From NCBI GenBank assembly GCA_964407285.1, contig CAYOVG010000307.1:1-8676 (forward strand): DNA of 8,676 bases. The letters run 5' to 3'. Positions 1 to 6,985 of the stretch are shown here, in pieces (positions within the stretch are counted from its first letter, which is position 1; each line of letters opens with the position of its first letter). The translations under genes were made by a program, and so were the position numbers. The notes beneath the pieces were generated by a model. It was given only the letters and a program-made list of their open reading frames with translations, had not been told where the DNA came from and did no database searches. The stretch is from CAYOVG01 sp964407285. Lineage in GTDB: Bacteria; Desulfobacterota; Syntrophobacteria; Syntrophobacterales; Syntrophobacteraceae.

Positions 1-460
1 TTATATCCAAAATCAATATCTTTGACTCTTAGCTCCAAGCTTTCGGAAAGTCTCAAGCCAGAACCATATAAAAGCATTCCAACCAGCCAATTAGTACCTT
101 TTAGCTTGTCTAAAACTTCAATAACTTCACTTTTTTGTGCAAACTACTAATAGTTTTTTCGATCTTTTTGACCAATATATTGATATTGTATCATCTAATT
201 CTTTATTCAATCCTTATTTTTAAATAATACAAGCGCACACAAAGCCTGGTCTTGAGTTATGCAGATACTTTTTCATTTTTAGCAAGAAGAGTAACATACT
301 CGCCTATTTATTTCTATCCCATTTCAATAGGATGCTTTATTTATGATAAAAAGATAAATCTTTTTATCCATTTAATGTAAGGTTTTCGGTTCTTACGCCA
401 TAATGCTTTATCCGAATAATTTACCTTACTTGATCTAACAATCGAGATATTCTCTGTCAT
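1..460 (-). pseudogene. intI: Degenerate integron integrase (IntI-type tyrosine recombinase), 5' part, runs off left edge
   Basis: IntI recombines attC sites of gene cassettes with attI. Read leftward from an ATG at 460-458, pieces in different frames join into one recognisable IntI-like N-terminal half: an IRIKHYGVRTEN segment, then YIKWIKRFI, a KHPIEMG segment, EYVTLLAKNEKVSA, TQDQALCALVLF, NKELDDTISIYWSKRSKK, and finally an open stretch from 143 to the edge containing LLYGSGLRLSESLELRVKDI. The last piece is the tyrosine-recombinase box I, with its catalytic Arg in GLR. The frame must shift near 421, 380, 340, 258, 200 and 145, and stops fall in frame at 343-341 (TAA), 316-314 (TAG) and 310-308 (TAA). 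The gene therefore cannot make a full protein. Known: the order and wording of these blocks are typical of IntI. The IntI-specific insert and the catalytic Tyr would lie outside the window, so a related XerC-like recombinase is not fully excluded. The neighbouring 8 kb has no frameshifts, so decay is more likely than poor sequence. Confidence 0.82.
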
Positions 461-510
461 ATTTTTTTAATCCTTTTGCTTCTTAAAATAATCTTACTAA
501 TAACAATTAA

Positions 511-540
511 GGCTATGTGCTTTTTTAATGGCATATAGCC
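511..540. repeat. Inverted repeat, 10-bp arms, 10-nt loop
   Basis: The arms GGCTATGTGC (511-520) and GCATATAGCC (531-540) are complementary at 9 of 10 positions around a T-rich loop. On the minus strand the stem is followed by TTAATTGTTATT, which is T-rich but not a clean T-run. It could therefore be a weak terminator for the leftward methyltransferase gene, or a structural or regulatory element of the integron platform. Function is not decided by the sequence. Confidence 0.45.
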
Positions 541-603
541 TGTGTTTTCGATTGGATTATGGAGATTACTCATTTACTTCCTTCATATTTGTTAACGTAA
601 AAG

Positions 604-610
604 GTTAGCC
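604..610 (+). other. Integron core-like site (possible attI/cassette junction)
   Basis: GTTAGCC matches the recombination core GTTRRRY at all but the sixth position, and follows an A-rich tract like that preceding the attI1 core. It lies 9 nt beyond the end of the methyltransferase gene. It would be the left boundary of a cassette whose right boundary is the attC-like element at 1823-1892. A heptamer match alone is weak evidence; it counts only together with the intI remnant and the attC-like element. Confidence 0.25.
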
Positions 611-618
611 GCAGCTCG

Positions 619-1815
619 TCAGTACTGTTGGCTCCACCGACTCGTAAGGCTTTCTTTAATTTTCGCTTTGTAGATCAGAAAAGTGTCGTCCTTCTCTATT
701 TTCCGTTCAACCACAGTGTATTCCAGATTTCCGAGTTCGAGAAACGCGTGAAGCTCTCTTTCATAGCCGCTTTCCGCAAAAGAGAAGTAAAGAAATCCGG
801 AATCTTTGAGGTGGAATTGAGCACCTAAAGCCAAATTACGATAGATTCCTCGATCAGCAGCAAAACATGAGTGATACACGCTGTCTGAGGCCTGCAGACA
901 ATACTCACTGGCTGTGAAAGGTAGATTCGCAATAATCAGATCGAACTTTTGATCTACTGGTATTCCATGATATAGTTGTGATTCTTTGGGGCGAATAAAC
1001 GTGACCTTATTTTCGAGACGATTTCGCGAGGCATTCAGCTTAGCGCAGTTCAGAGCAACTTCTTCAATCTCTGATGCTACCACATGTCTAGAGCCACAGT
1101 TTGCATAGTAAAGAGCGTACAGCCCACAACCGGTCCCTAAGTCGAGAACAGAATCTGGGAACCCCATGTCTTCTTCTACCTTTTCCAGTAAACGCAAACT
1201 GATCTTGCCTTTATCAGGATCAAACACTCCTGAAGGGATTTCGAAGGTTAGGTTTTTTATTTGAATAGTTCTTTCTGGCTCTGCTTCGTGAGCCTTTACG
1301 ATTTTTTTAATGATTGAGTGGTCAGTTTTTCGCGGCTCGAAAACCTTAGATACATCTTGAATCGGTGTTTTCCGAAGCTTCCAATCCCCATACTTTACAA
1401 TCTCGTTCTCGTTCGGTCCTATCCATGCACCTTCAAAAAGGATATCATCACAGTTGTTGAAGACTCGAAACTGAAATGACCCTACATAACTCTTGGCGTG
1501 TTTGTTGATCCAGCTACCCTTGTAGATATTCTTGGTTGTTCGCAGTTTCACAGCGGTAAAGGTGTAGTCATACATGAAAGTATGTGCGTATATCGTCTCA
1601 CCAAACAGGCCTGATCGCCTTTTCTTGATCTCAATAATGTCATAATTCAGTTTTCCGGTTTTCGTTTGGTTAAAGTAGCCAGTGTATATTCCGGAGAGGT
1701 AATCGGGTATCCTTCTAAGTGCCACGACTGACATGAAGTATCTCACAAGAGCATACGCAGCGCCCGCTATGCTGATTCCTGCAGTTACTAGGCCTAAAGC
1801 AGTTGGGATGTCCAT
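619..1815 (-). CDS. Membrane-anchored SAM-dependent methyltransferase-like protein with beta-rich middle domain
   Basis: A 398-aa protein of three parts. Residues about 5-30 form one hydrophobic segment (GLVTAGISIAGAAYALV), with Arg25, Arg34 and Arg35 on its C-terminal side, suggesting a signal anchor with the rest in the cytoplasm. Residues about 38-150 are rich in short beta-type stretches with recurring Gly/Trp (GIYTGYF, YKGSW, FEGAWIG, YGDWKL) and match no family I can name. Residues about 185-385 are a class I methyltransferase: a GVFDPDKG lead-in, motif I VLDLGTGCGL (223-232), an acidic loop ASEIEEVALNCAKLNASRN (247-265), and motif IV IIANLPF (294-300). Architecture and motif IV (NLPF in place of NPPF/Y) resemble the PrmC/PrmA/RsmC-like MTS group that methylates amino groups of protein, RNA or DNA; the substrate is unknown. 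The ATG at 1815 follows the attC-like box by 7 nt, with only a weak AGG as ribosome binding site. Base composition is more AT-rich than the R-M operon. It probably sits alone as a cassette. The methyltransferase fold is secure; the full role is not. Confidence 0.75.
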   Translation of the reverse strand: MDIPTALGLVTAGISIAGAAYALVRYFMSVVALRRIPDYLSGIYTGYFNQTKTGKLNYDIIEIKKRRSGLFGETIYAHTFMYDYTFTAVKLRTTKNIYKGSWINKHAKSYVGSFQFRVFNNCDDILFEGAWIGPNENEIVKYGDWKLRKTPIQDVSKVFEPRKTDHSIIKKIVKAHEAEPERTIQIKNLTFEIPSGVFDPDKGKISLRLLEKVEEDMGFPDSVLDLGTGCGLYALYYANCGSRHVVASEIEEVALNCAKLNASRNRLENKVTFIRPKESQLYHGIPVDQKFDLIIANLPFTASEYCLQASDSVYHSCFAADRGIYRNLALGAQFHLKDSGFLYFSFAESGYERELHAFLELGNLEYTVVERKIEKDDTFLIYKAKIKESLTSRWSQQY

Positions 1816-1822
1816 TATTCTT

Positions 1823-1892
1823 GCCTAACGCTTACCATCAGTCGGGGATGGGGCGCCGCAGAATAGCAGTCAGGTGTAGTGCCTTGTTGGTT
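1823..1892. other. attC-like element between the methyltransferase gene and hsdR
   Basis: A 70-bp stretch bounded on the plus strand by GCCTAAC (1823-1829, a perfect RYYYAAC inverse core) and GTTGGTT (1886-1892, an imperfect GTTRRRY core). The outer boxes can pair at four Watson-Crick positions plus a G-T. Length falls in the usual attC range (about 57-141 bp), and the minus-strand end AAGCGTTAGGC is a common attC ending. The inner boxes pair poorly by eye: there is a GGCGCC centre at 1852-1857 and only scattered matches outside it. It may be decayed or a chance match. Read in the usual direction (intI to the left), the methyltransferase cassette would carry its gene in reverse. No terminator for hsdR is visible in this gap. 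Confidence 0.35.
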
Positions 1893-1915
1893 TAGTTCAT
1901 TGTAGGTCTTCTTGC

Positions 1916-4900
1916 TCAAGGTGAGACAATCCCTTCCGCCATCAACTCAGCCTGCCGGATCACCAGTTGCGTTGCGTTTTCCTGCGCGTCAGGTGGGTAT
2001 CCGTATTTCATGAGCAGGCGGCGGATTGTCCGCCGCATATCAGCGCGAACCGTCTCCCGCTGCGCCCAATCGAGCGAAGCCTTGGACTTGATCCGGTCAG
2101 CCAGTTCCCTGGCAATCATTTTTAATGTGTCATCCTGCATGACGTTGCGGGCCGACTCGTTATCAGCGAGTGCGTCATAGAAGGCCACCTCGTCTTCTCT
2201 GAGTCCGGAAGCCTCGCCTCGTTCCACCGCTTCCCGTATGATCTTAGCCAGGCTGATCAGTTCTTCGATCACCTGGGCAGTTGTGATGGTACGGTTCGTG
2301 TAGAGGGTCAGCGTGGCTTCAAGTGATTCCCGGAAACTGCGCGACTGTACGATATTCACGCGTTCGCGGCTTCGAATCTGGTCATTGAGTAGTTTCCGCA
2401 ATGTTTCCAAGGCAAGGTTCCTGTGAGGCAGTGCGGCTATGAGCTCCAGAAAATCATCGGAAAGAATACCGACATTCGAGTCGGGCAAACCAGCGGCCTG
2501 GAATAAGTCAATCACGCCATCGGATGCTATTGTCCCCGATATCACCTGGCGCACAGCAGCGCGCACGTCCGTGGCGGGTGGAGGACCGTCATCCATCAGG
2601 CGCTTGCGGATAGCCGCGCGAATGGACTGGAAGTAGGCAAGATCGTCTCGGATTGCATCTGTCTCAGGCCGAGGCACGGACAGCGCAAAGGCCTTGGACA
2701 GGGCCGTAACCATCGTTATGAACCGACGCTTGCCGTCTTCATGCTTAAACACGTAGTCTACCCCGCCCGTAACAGCTTGAAGCTGGTCTGCTTCGACTTG
2801 GGAAAAATACTTAGTGTAGTCGAAACCTTTGAAGAAGTCGCGGAGCGCTTCGAACTCCCGCTTCATAAGAGGTACAGCCTCATCCTGGATGTTCTCGACC
2901 GGATTTCCCACACCGCCGGACCGGGTGTAGGTCTGCACGGCGTCTCGAAGCTGATCGGCAATGCCCAGGAAATCGACAACCACCCCGCCGGGCTTTTCCC
3001 CAAAGACCCGGTTCACTCGGGCAATCGCCTGCATCAACGAATGCCCCGCCAGAGGTTTGTCGAGATACATCGTGTGTAAAGGCGGACAGTCAAATCCGGT
3101 CAGCCACATATCGCACACAATCACAAGCCGCAGGTCATCGGTTGGATCCTTGAAGCGCCGGGCCAGAGCTTCCCTACGGGCTTTTGTTCGGGCATGCTGT
3201 GCCACCCGCTCCCCTTCGCCAGCTAGCCCGGTCATCACCACCTTGACAAATCCTGCGTTGTCCTCGTACGAATGCCAATCTGGGCGTAGGGCGATGATCT
3301 GATCATACAGATTCATGCAGATATTCCGGCTCATGCAAACCACCATGACCTTCCCCTCGATGACCTCGCGCCGTTTTTCGATGTGTTCGACAATCTCGCT
3401 TGCCACCAGTTCGAGCCTTCGATCAGCTCCTAATAGTTCTTCCAAAGCAACTTCAAAGCACATCGGTGTCTCCGTGCCGTCACGGGAAGCTGAAAAAGCC
3501 GCTTCCAATTCGGCCGCCGCCTCGCGAACGCCCTGTTCATCGGGATACAGTGAAACCAGTCGCATTTCGTAGTATATGGGTACCGTGGCGTTGTCATGAA
3601 TGGCCTGCTGAATGTCGTAGATGTCGGCATAATTGCCGAATACTGCACGGGTGTTCCGGTCATCACGTTCCAACGGCGTTCCCGTAAATCCTACGAAAGT
3701 CGCGTTCGGTAGCGCCTCGCGCATCCACCGTGCGCCACCTTCGAGAAATCCGTATTGACTCCGGTGGGCCTCGTCTGCCATTACAACGATGTTGGAGCGT
3801 TCACTCATCGGCCCGCAGCGCTCCTCGAACTTCTGAATCGTCGTGAAGACCACACCACCCGAAGCACGATTCAGCCTAGCAGTCAGATCCTTGCGACTCT
3901 CCGCCTGCTCGGGTTCCTGACGGAGCAAGGCTCGTCCTGCCGCAAAAGTACCGAAGAGCTGACCGTCGAGGTCGTTGCGGTCGGTCACGACGACAATGGT
4001 AGGGTTCACCAGTTGCTCATCGTGAATGAGCGACCCGGCCAGCATCAGCATGGTCAGACTCTTACCGGAGCCCTGAGTATGCCAGATTACCCCGCCTCGC
4101 CCGTCGCCTTCACCGACCGGGGCTTTTAGGGCGTCTTTCACGGAAGCGCGAGTTTCCCGCATGGCCCGAAACTGATGGTATCCCGCCACTTTCTTGATGA
4201 TCTCGCCTGAACGATCATCCTCCTCGAAAGTCACGCAATGGCGCAGGTAATCGAGCAAACTAGACGGATCGAACAGGCCTTTGATCAACACTTCCAGCGA
4301 GGGCTGTCCCGGCTCGTGACAGTCTTCGATGGATCGCCAGGGAGAAAACCGGTCCGATCCTGCCGTTAAAGAGCCGACGCGAGTGTTGTCCCCGTCGCTG
4401 ATGACGAGCAACTCGTTATAGATGAATAACGGCGGGATATTTTGCTTGTAATCCTGAAGCTGCCGGAAAGCCTTCCAGATGTCCGCCTGTTCATCAGTCG
4501 GGTTTTTCAGTTCCATCACCACGATTGGAAGACCGTTCAGGAACACAACCGTGTCCGCCCGGCGTGTGGGGTTGTATTTCACGGTAAACTGATTCACGAC
4601 GAGAAAGTCGTTCTGATTCGGACGCCTGAAATCCACGACCCATGCCTTATCCCCGTGCGTCTCACCGTCTTTCGTTCGGTACTCAACGTCGATCCCGTCA
4701 GTCAGGACGCTGTGAAACCAGCGGTTGTTCTGTTCCAAAGTTAGTTCTGGCGGACGCGTCACAACACGTATTGCCTGTTCGATGGCGTCTCCCGGCAAGT
4801 GCTCGTTGATCTTGTGTATGGCCAGACGAAGACGCGGCTCAAGCACAACGTCCTCATAGCGTGTGCGTAGCGGAGTGCCTGCTCCGGGGGACACCTCCGC

Positions 4901-4972
4901 GCCACGCGCAATGCCCCAACCGAGAGCCTCGAACCATCCCGAAGCGGCTTTCTCTAAAGCATTCTCGTTCAT
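1916..4972 (-). CDS. hsdR: Type I restriction enzyme, endonuclease/translocase subunit HsdR
   Basis: HsdR binds the HsdM2S core, pulls DNA past the complex using ATP, and cuts unmodified DNA far from the target site. The 1018-aa chain has the usual order. The N-terminal PD-ExK nuclease (about 35-190) has Asp140, Glu154 and Lys156 in ELK, and the Q171xxxY175 motif. The SF2 helicase motor has Walker A TQGSGKS (299-305), DEAH (400-403), FTGTP (429-433), a motif V region near CDMWLTGFDCP (620-630), and motif VI QAIARVNR (648-655). A long helical C-terminal domain (about 700-1010) is of the type seen in EcoR124-like HsdR. Length is close to EcoR124 HsdR, and no key residue is missing. The start is set by AGGAGG (4985-4980), 7 nt upstream of ATG. 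That ATG overlaps the preceding stop as ATGA, so translation is coupled to the abi-like gene. No frameshift is seen. Confidence 0.97.
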   Translation of the reverse strand: MNENALEKAASGWFEALGWGIARGAEVSPGAGTPLRTRYEDVVLEPRLRLAIHKINEHLPGDAIEQAIRVVTRPPELTLEQNNRWFHSVLTDGIDVEYRTKDGETHGDKAWVVDFRRPNQNDFLVVNQFTVKYNPTRRADTVVFLNGLPIVVMELKNPTDEQADIWKAFRQLQDYKQNIPPLFIYNELLVISDGDNTRVGSLTAGSDRFSPWRSIEDCHEPGQPSLEVLIKGLFDPSSLLDYLRHCVTFEEDDRSGEIIKKVAGYHQFRAMRETRASVKDALKAPVGEGDGRGGVIWHTQGSGKSLTMLMLAGSLIHDEQLVNPTIVVVTDRNDLDGQLFGTFAAGRALLRQEPEQAESRKDLTARLNRASGGVVFTTIQKFEERCGPMSERSNIVVMADEAHRSQYGFLEGGARWMREALPNATFVGFTGTPLERDDRNTRAVFGNYADIYDIQQAIHDNATVPIYYEMRLVSLYPDEQGVREAAAELEAAFSASRDGTETPMCFEVALEELLGADRRLELVASEIVEHIEKRREVIEGKVMVVCMSRNICMNLYDQIIALRPDWHSYEDNAGFVKVVMTGLAGEGERVAQHARTKARREALARRFKDPTDDLRLVIVCDMWLTGFDCPPLHTMYLDKPLAGHSLMQAIARVNRVFGEKPGGVVVDFLGIADQLRDAVQTYTRSGGVGNPVENIQDEAVPLMKREFEALRDFFKGFDYTKYFSQVEADQLQAVTGGVDYVFKHEDGKRRFITMVTALSKAFALSVPRPETDAIRDDLAYFQSIRAAIRKRLMDDGPPPATDVRAAVRQVISGTIASDGVIDLFQAAGLPDSNVGILSDDFLELIAALPHRNLALETLRKLLNDQIRSRERVNIVQSRSFRESLEATLTLYTNRTITTAQVIEELISLAKIIREAVERGEASGLREDEVAFYDALADNESARNVMQDDTLKMIARELADRIKSKASLDWAQRETVRADMRRTIRRLLMKYGYPPDAQENATQLVIRQAELMAEGIVSP

Positions 4973-5688
4973 GCAGGGGCCTCCTCAGGGTCCGCTGCGG
5001 TAGCCTCCGCTTCCTGATCCTGCTTGAACTGGATGAGTGCTTCGCGGTACGCAGGGTGGTCTGTTCGGAACAGCGCTTCGCTTGCCGTAAGTTGAACTTC
5101 TAGAATCTCGAAAGGCCCGAACCTGTTATCAATGAAATCGTTGAAATCAGTGTACTCGCCATAGCGGAAGCGTTCCGGCGGATTTCGCTCCGCTAAACGC
5201 AAATGAGTCTTAAAGAGAATCCCTACAACAGCATCCGTTGCACGGGCTAGAATCTCTGCGTAACGAGCGTCGAGCAGTGGTGAATATACATCTGCTCCAT
5301 GGGCAGCAGACCCGTGGTCGTTGCGAATTGAAGAAATGCCCCCAATAATCTGGTTAATCCCACGCACGAGTTGGTTGGCACCATTGCGCAACCGTTTGGC
5401 AATTTTGCCATTTTCTTGGGGACCGAGGTTGACGTATCTCAAGGCTTCGGAAATCAGCTTTTCCGCTTCCCATCCGCGTTCAACCGTAACACCACGGTCC
5501 GTGAGGATCGTCTTACATGTTGTTTCGATGATGGTCATGCAGAAAGAAACAACAACACCGGGACGATCGGGCATAGCATCTTCTACCGCTTCGACTTGCT
5601 CGCGAATTCGCAAGGAGTCGGGATGCGTTTCGAGTAATTCCCGGCACGCAGTCAGTTGAATGGGAGGACTCAGCGAACTATCCGCCAT
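4969..5688 (-). CDS. Abi_C-type abortive-infection-like protein embedded in the R-M operon
   Basis: A soluble 239-aa protein. Its central part (about 95-165) carries IIGGISSIRNDHGSAAHG (114-131), followed by a helical segment rich in Ala/Ile/Leu (RYAEILARATDAVVGILF, 142-159). This fits the abortive-infection C-terminal domain (Abi_C), whose hallmark is an L/I-RN-x-x-G-x-x-H-G signature. The Arg122-Asn123...His130 pair recalls the catalytic R-N...H of HEPN ribonucleases, though the gap is longer than the canonical one. The N-terminal half (about 15-90) is helical, with no motif I can name. The C-terminal tail (222-239) is acidic and Ala-rich. The gene overlaps hsdS by 11 nt and hsdR by 4 nt, and has a near-perfect GGAGG (5699-5695), 6 nt before its ATG. 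It is therefore made together with the R-M subunits. Inference: it is a back-up suicide or translation-arrest defence, or a regulator of the R-M complex. Family assignment is likely; activity is not demonstrated by sequence. Confidence 0.78.
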   Translation of the reverse strand: MADSSLSPPIQLTACRELLETHPDSLRIREQVEAVEDAMPDRPGVVVSFCMTIIETTCKTILTDRGVTVERGWEAEKLISEALRYVNLGPQENGKIAKRLRNGANQLVRGINQIIGGISSIRNDHGSAAHGADVYSPLLDARYAEILARATDAVVGILFKTHLRLAERNPPERFRYGEYTDFNDFIDNRFGPFEILEVQLTASEALFRTDHPAYREALIQFKQDQEAEATAADPEEAPA

Positions 5689-6985
5689 GGTTCACCTCCC
5701 CGTTTGACGTTATGGTGACTTCGCCCGAAATAAACCTCGGCAAGAGCGCATCACGGAGCCTCGCCAGTATCGCAGATTCGCGTACGTTTACAGTGATCAT
5801 TTCAAACAGCGGCGCTGTTGCATCACCGAATGCCTGGAGCGTCGAATCATCAGGTCGCAGGGTAGGAATTGGGCGGAAATTTCGTTTGCTGATTTCGGCG
5901 AAGGTACTACCCCCTGCACGGGACTTGATAGCGGGCATGTTCGCCTCAGTCCAAAGTAGCACGTAGCTGTTTGGAATCGCTCCTGTCTTCATCGCGATAA
6001 TGCCCTGGTTTATGGAAACAGGCGTCGCCGCCAAGGCAAGGTAACCAATGGGCGCTCGTGAGGAGAGAAGCACGGTTCCAACGGGAAGCAGTCCGGAGCG
6101 GATCTTGTTTACTCCTGCCTGAGTAATGTGCCGCTCTGTGTCCAGGAGTACCGGAGAATCTAGCCGAGACATGTCTTTTGGTGTGCAAAATGCAACGTCT
6201 CCGCCATCCCAAAAAGACGGGTTCTTCGTGCTGGGTGTGGCACCGCCGGCCACGTCAACAAGTTTACCGATCGAAACAAAGCTCCATCTATCAGGAACTT
6301 TACCGTGAGCTGTCTCGTTGAGACGCTCCGGCAATTGATCGAACACCTGTTGTGGCATTCCTGGAAAGCCTTTTGCCCCTTCTGCCTTGGCCTTGACGGG
6401 TTCGAAGTCGACGAACCAAGCTCTGAAGAGTGACCGAGCCATCTTCTCACAGGTTTGTGCAGTCCGGCGATTCAGTTCTATTGCCAATGAAAGCGCAAAG
6501 TAGGAATCCCCGATCGCCACTTGAGTATCTCGATCTGGTAGGGGTATTGACAGTTTGTCAAAATCGCTCTTTTTGAAATGGGGGATAAGAGAGCCGACAT
6601 GCAACCCAGCAATACGCTCTTGAACAACAGGTGAGCGGAGAGCAGCGAAAAGGTACTTCGGGTAAATCAGCTTGTCATTGGCACGGATAGCGACCATGTC
6701 TTGCGCGATGCAGAATGAGACGGGATCAGGCGTCATACACACACGCCCAGGGCTCCCCTTGCATACGAAGATCAGATCACCCGGTTGCGGGTGTCCCCGA
6801 AACCAAGTCCTGTAGGTTTCCTCATCAACAAAGCGAACCCTCTCGAAGACGGGGTATAAGGCATCATTCCGGATGCAGTTTGTGGCAATCAGAGGAACCC
6901 CATCCTCTGCTGCAGGGCATGTGCGTCCTCTGTTGTCCACAATGCCCGAAAGCAACTCAGCGAAGTTTGCTTCCTCAATCCGCAT
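5678..6985 (-). CDS. hsdS: Type I restriction-modification specificity subunit HsdS
   Basis: HsdS chooses the bipartite DNA target for both methylation and cutting. The 435-aa protein shows the two-fold HsdS plan. Target-recognition domain 1 covers about 1-155 (IVDNRGRT near 15-22, CKGSPGRV 75-82, ending DFDKLSIPLP 141-150). A first conserved helical region spans about 155-200 (ELNRRTAQTCEKMARSLF). Target-recognition domain 2 covers about 225-377 (GGATPSTKNPSFWDGGD 247-263, LLSSRAPIGYLAL 306-318, ending RPIPTL 371-376). A second helical region spans about 385-422 (LLPRFISGEV 414-423). The two halves differ in sequence, so the target should have two unlike half-sites; which bases cannot be read from the sequence. 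Length is typical. The ATG overlaps the hsdM end by 11 nt and is preceded by GAGGG (6999-6995) at 9 nt. The gene looks intact. Confidence 0.95.
   Translation of the reverse strand: MRIEEANFAELLSGIVDNRGRTCPAAEDGVPLIATNCIRNDALYPVFERVRFVDEETYRTWFRGHPQPGDLIFVCKGSPGRVCMTPDPVSFCIAQDMVAIRANDKLIYPKYLFAALRSPVVQERIAGLHVGSLIPHFKKSDFDKLSIPLPDRDTQVAIGDSYFALSLAIELNRRTAQTCEKMARSLFRAWFVDFEPVKAKAEGAKGFPGMPQQVFDQLPERLNETAHGKVPDRWSFVSIGKLVDVAGGATPSTKNPSFWDGGDVAFCTPKDMSRLDSPVLLDTERHITQAGVNKIRSGLLPVGTVLLSSRAPIGYLALAATPVSINQGIIAMKTGAIPNSYVLLWTEANMPAIKSRAGGSTFAEISKRNFRPIPTLRPDDSTLQAFGDATAPLFEMITVNVRESAILARLRDALLPRFISGEVTITSNGEVNHGG

Larger units (their letters stand above)
461..618. other. AT-rich non-coding region, attI/promoter position of the decayed integron
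   Basis: No open reading frame of meaningful size is present on either strand. By position, between the start of the intI remnant and the first gene, this is where attI and the integrase and cassette promoters normally lie. Visible elements are an inverted repeat (511-540), an HpaI-like palindrome GTTAACG at 591-597, and a GTTAGCC core-like heptamer at 604-610. A modest AGGA lies about 10 nt upstream of the intI ATG. I could not pick out a convincing sigma-70 promoter pair. The attI assignment is an inference from context, because attI sites share little sequence beyond the GTT core. Confidence 0.35.

Noticed and set aside
1..460. Frameshifts as sequencing error only
   Set aside because: Besides indels there are stops from base changes (TAG 316-314, TAA 310-308), while the adjoining 8 kb of genes is free of frameshifts.
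628..828. Plus-strand ORF of 66 codons, and other plus-strand ORFs opposite hsdR, hsdS and hsdM
   Set aside because: They lie opposite genes with clear family motifs, have no recognisable domains or good ribosome binding sites, and their composition follows the opposing gene.
1823..1892. Rho-independent terminator for hsdR
   Set aside because: The GGCGCC centre has no stable extended stem and no T-run follows on the minus strand.
5678..6985. HsdS phase-variation repeats or split hsdS
   Set aside because: No simple-sequence tract or recombination repeat is visible, and a single full-length gene with two recognition domains is present.
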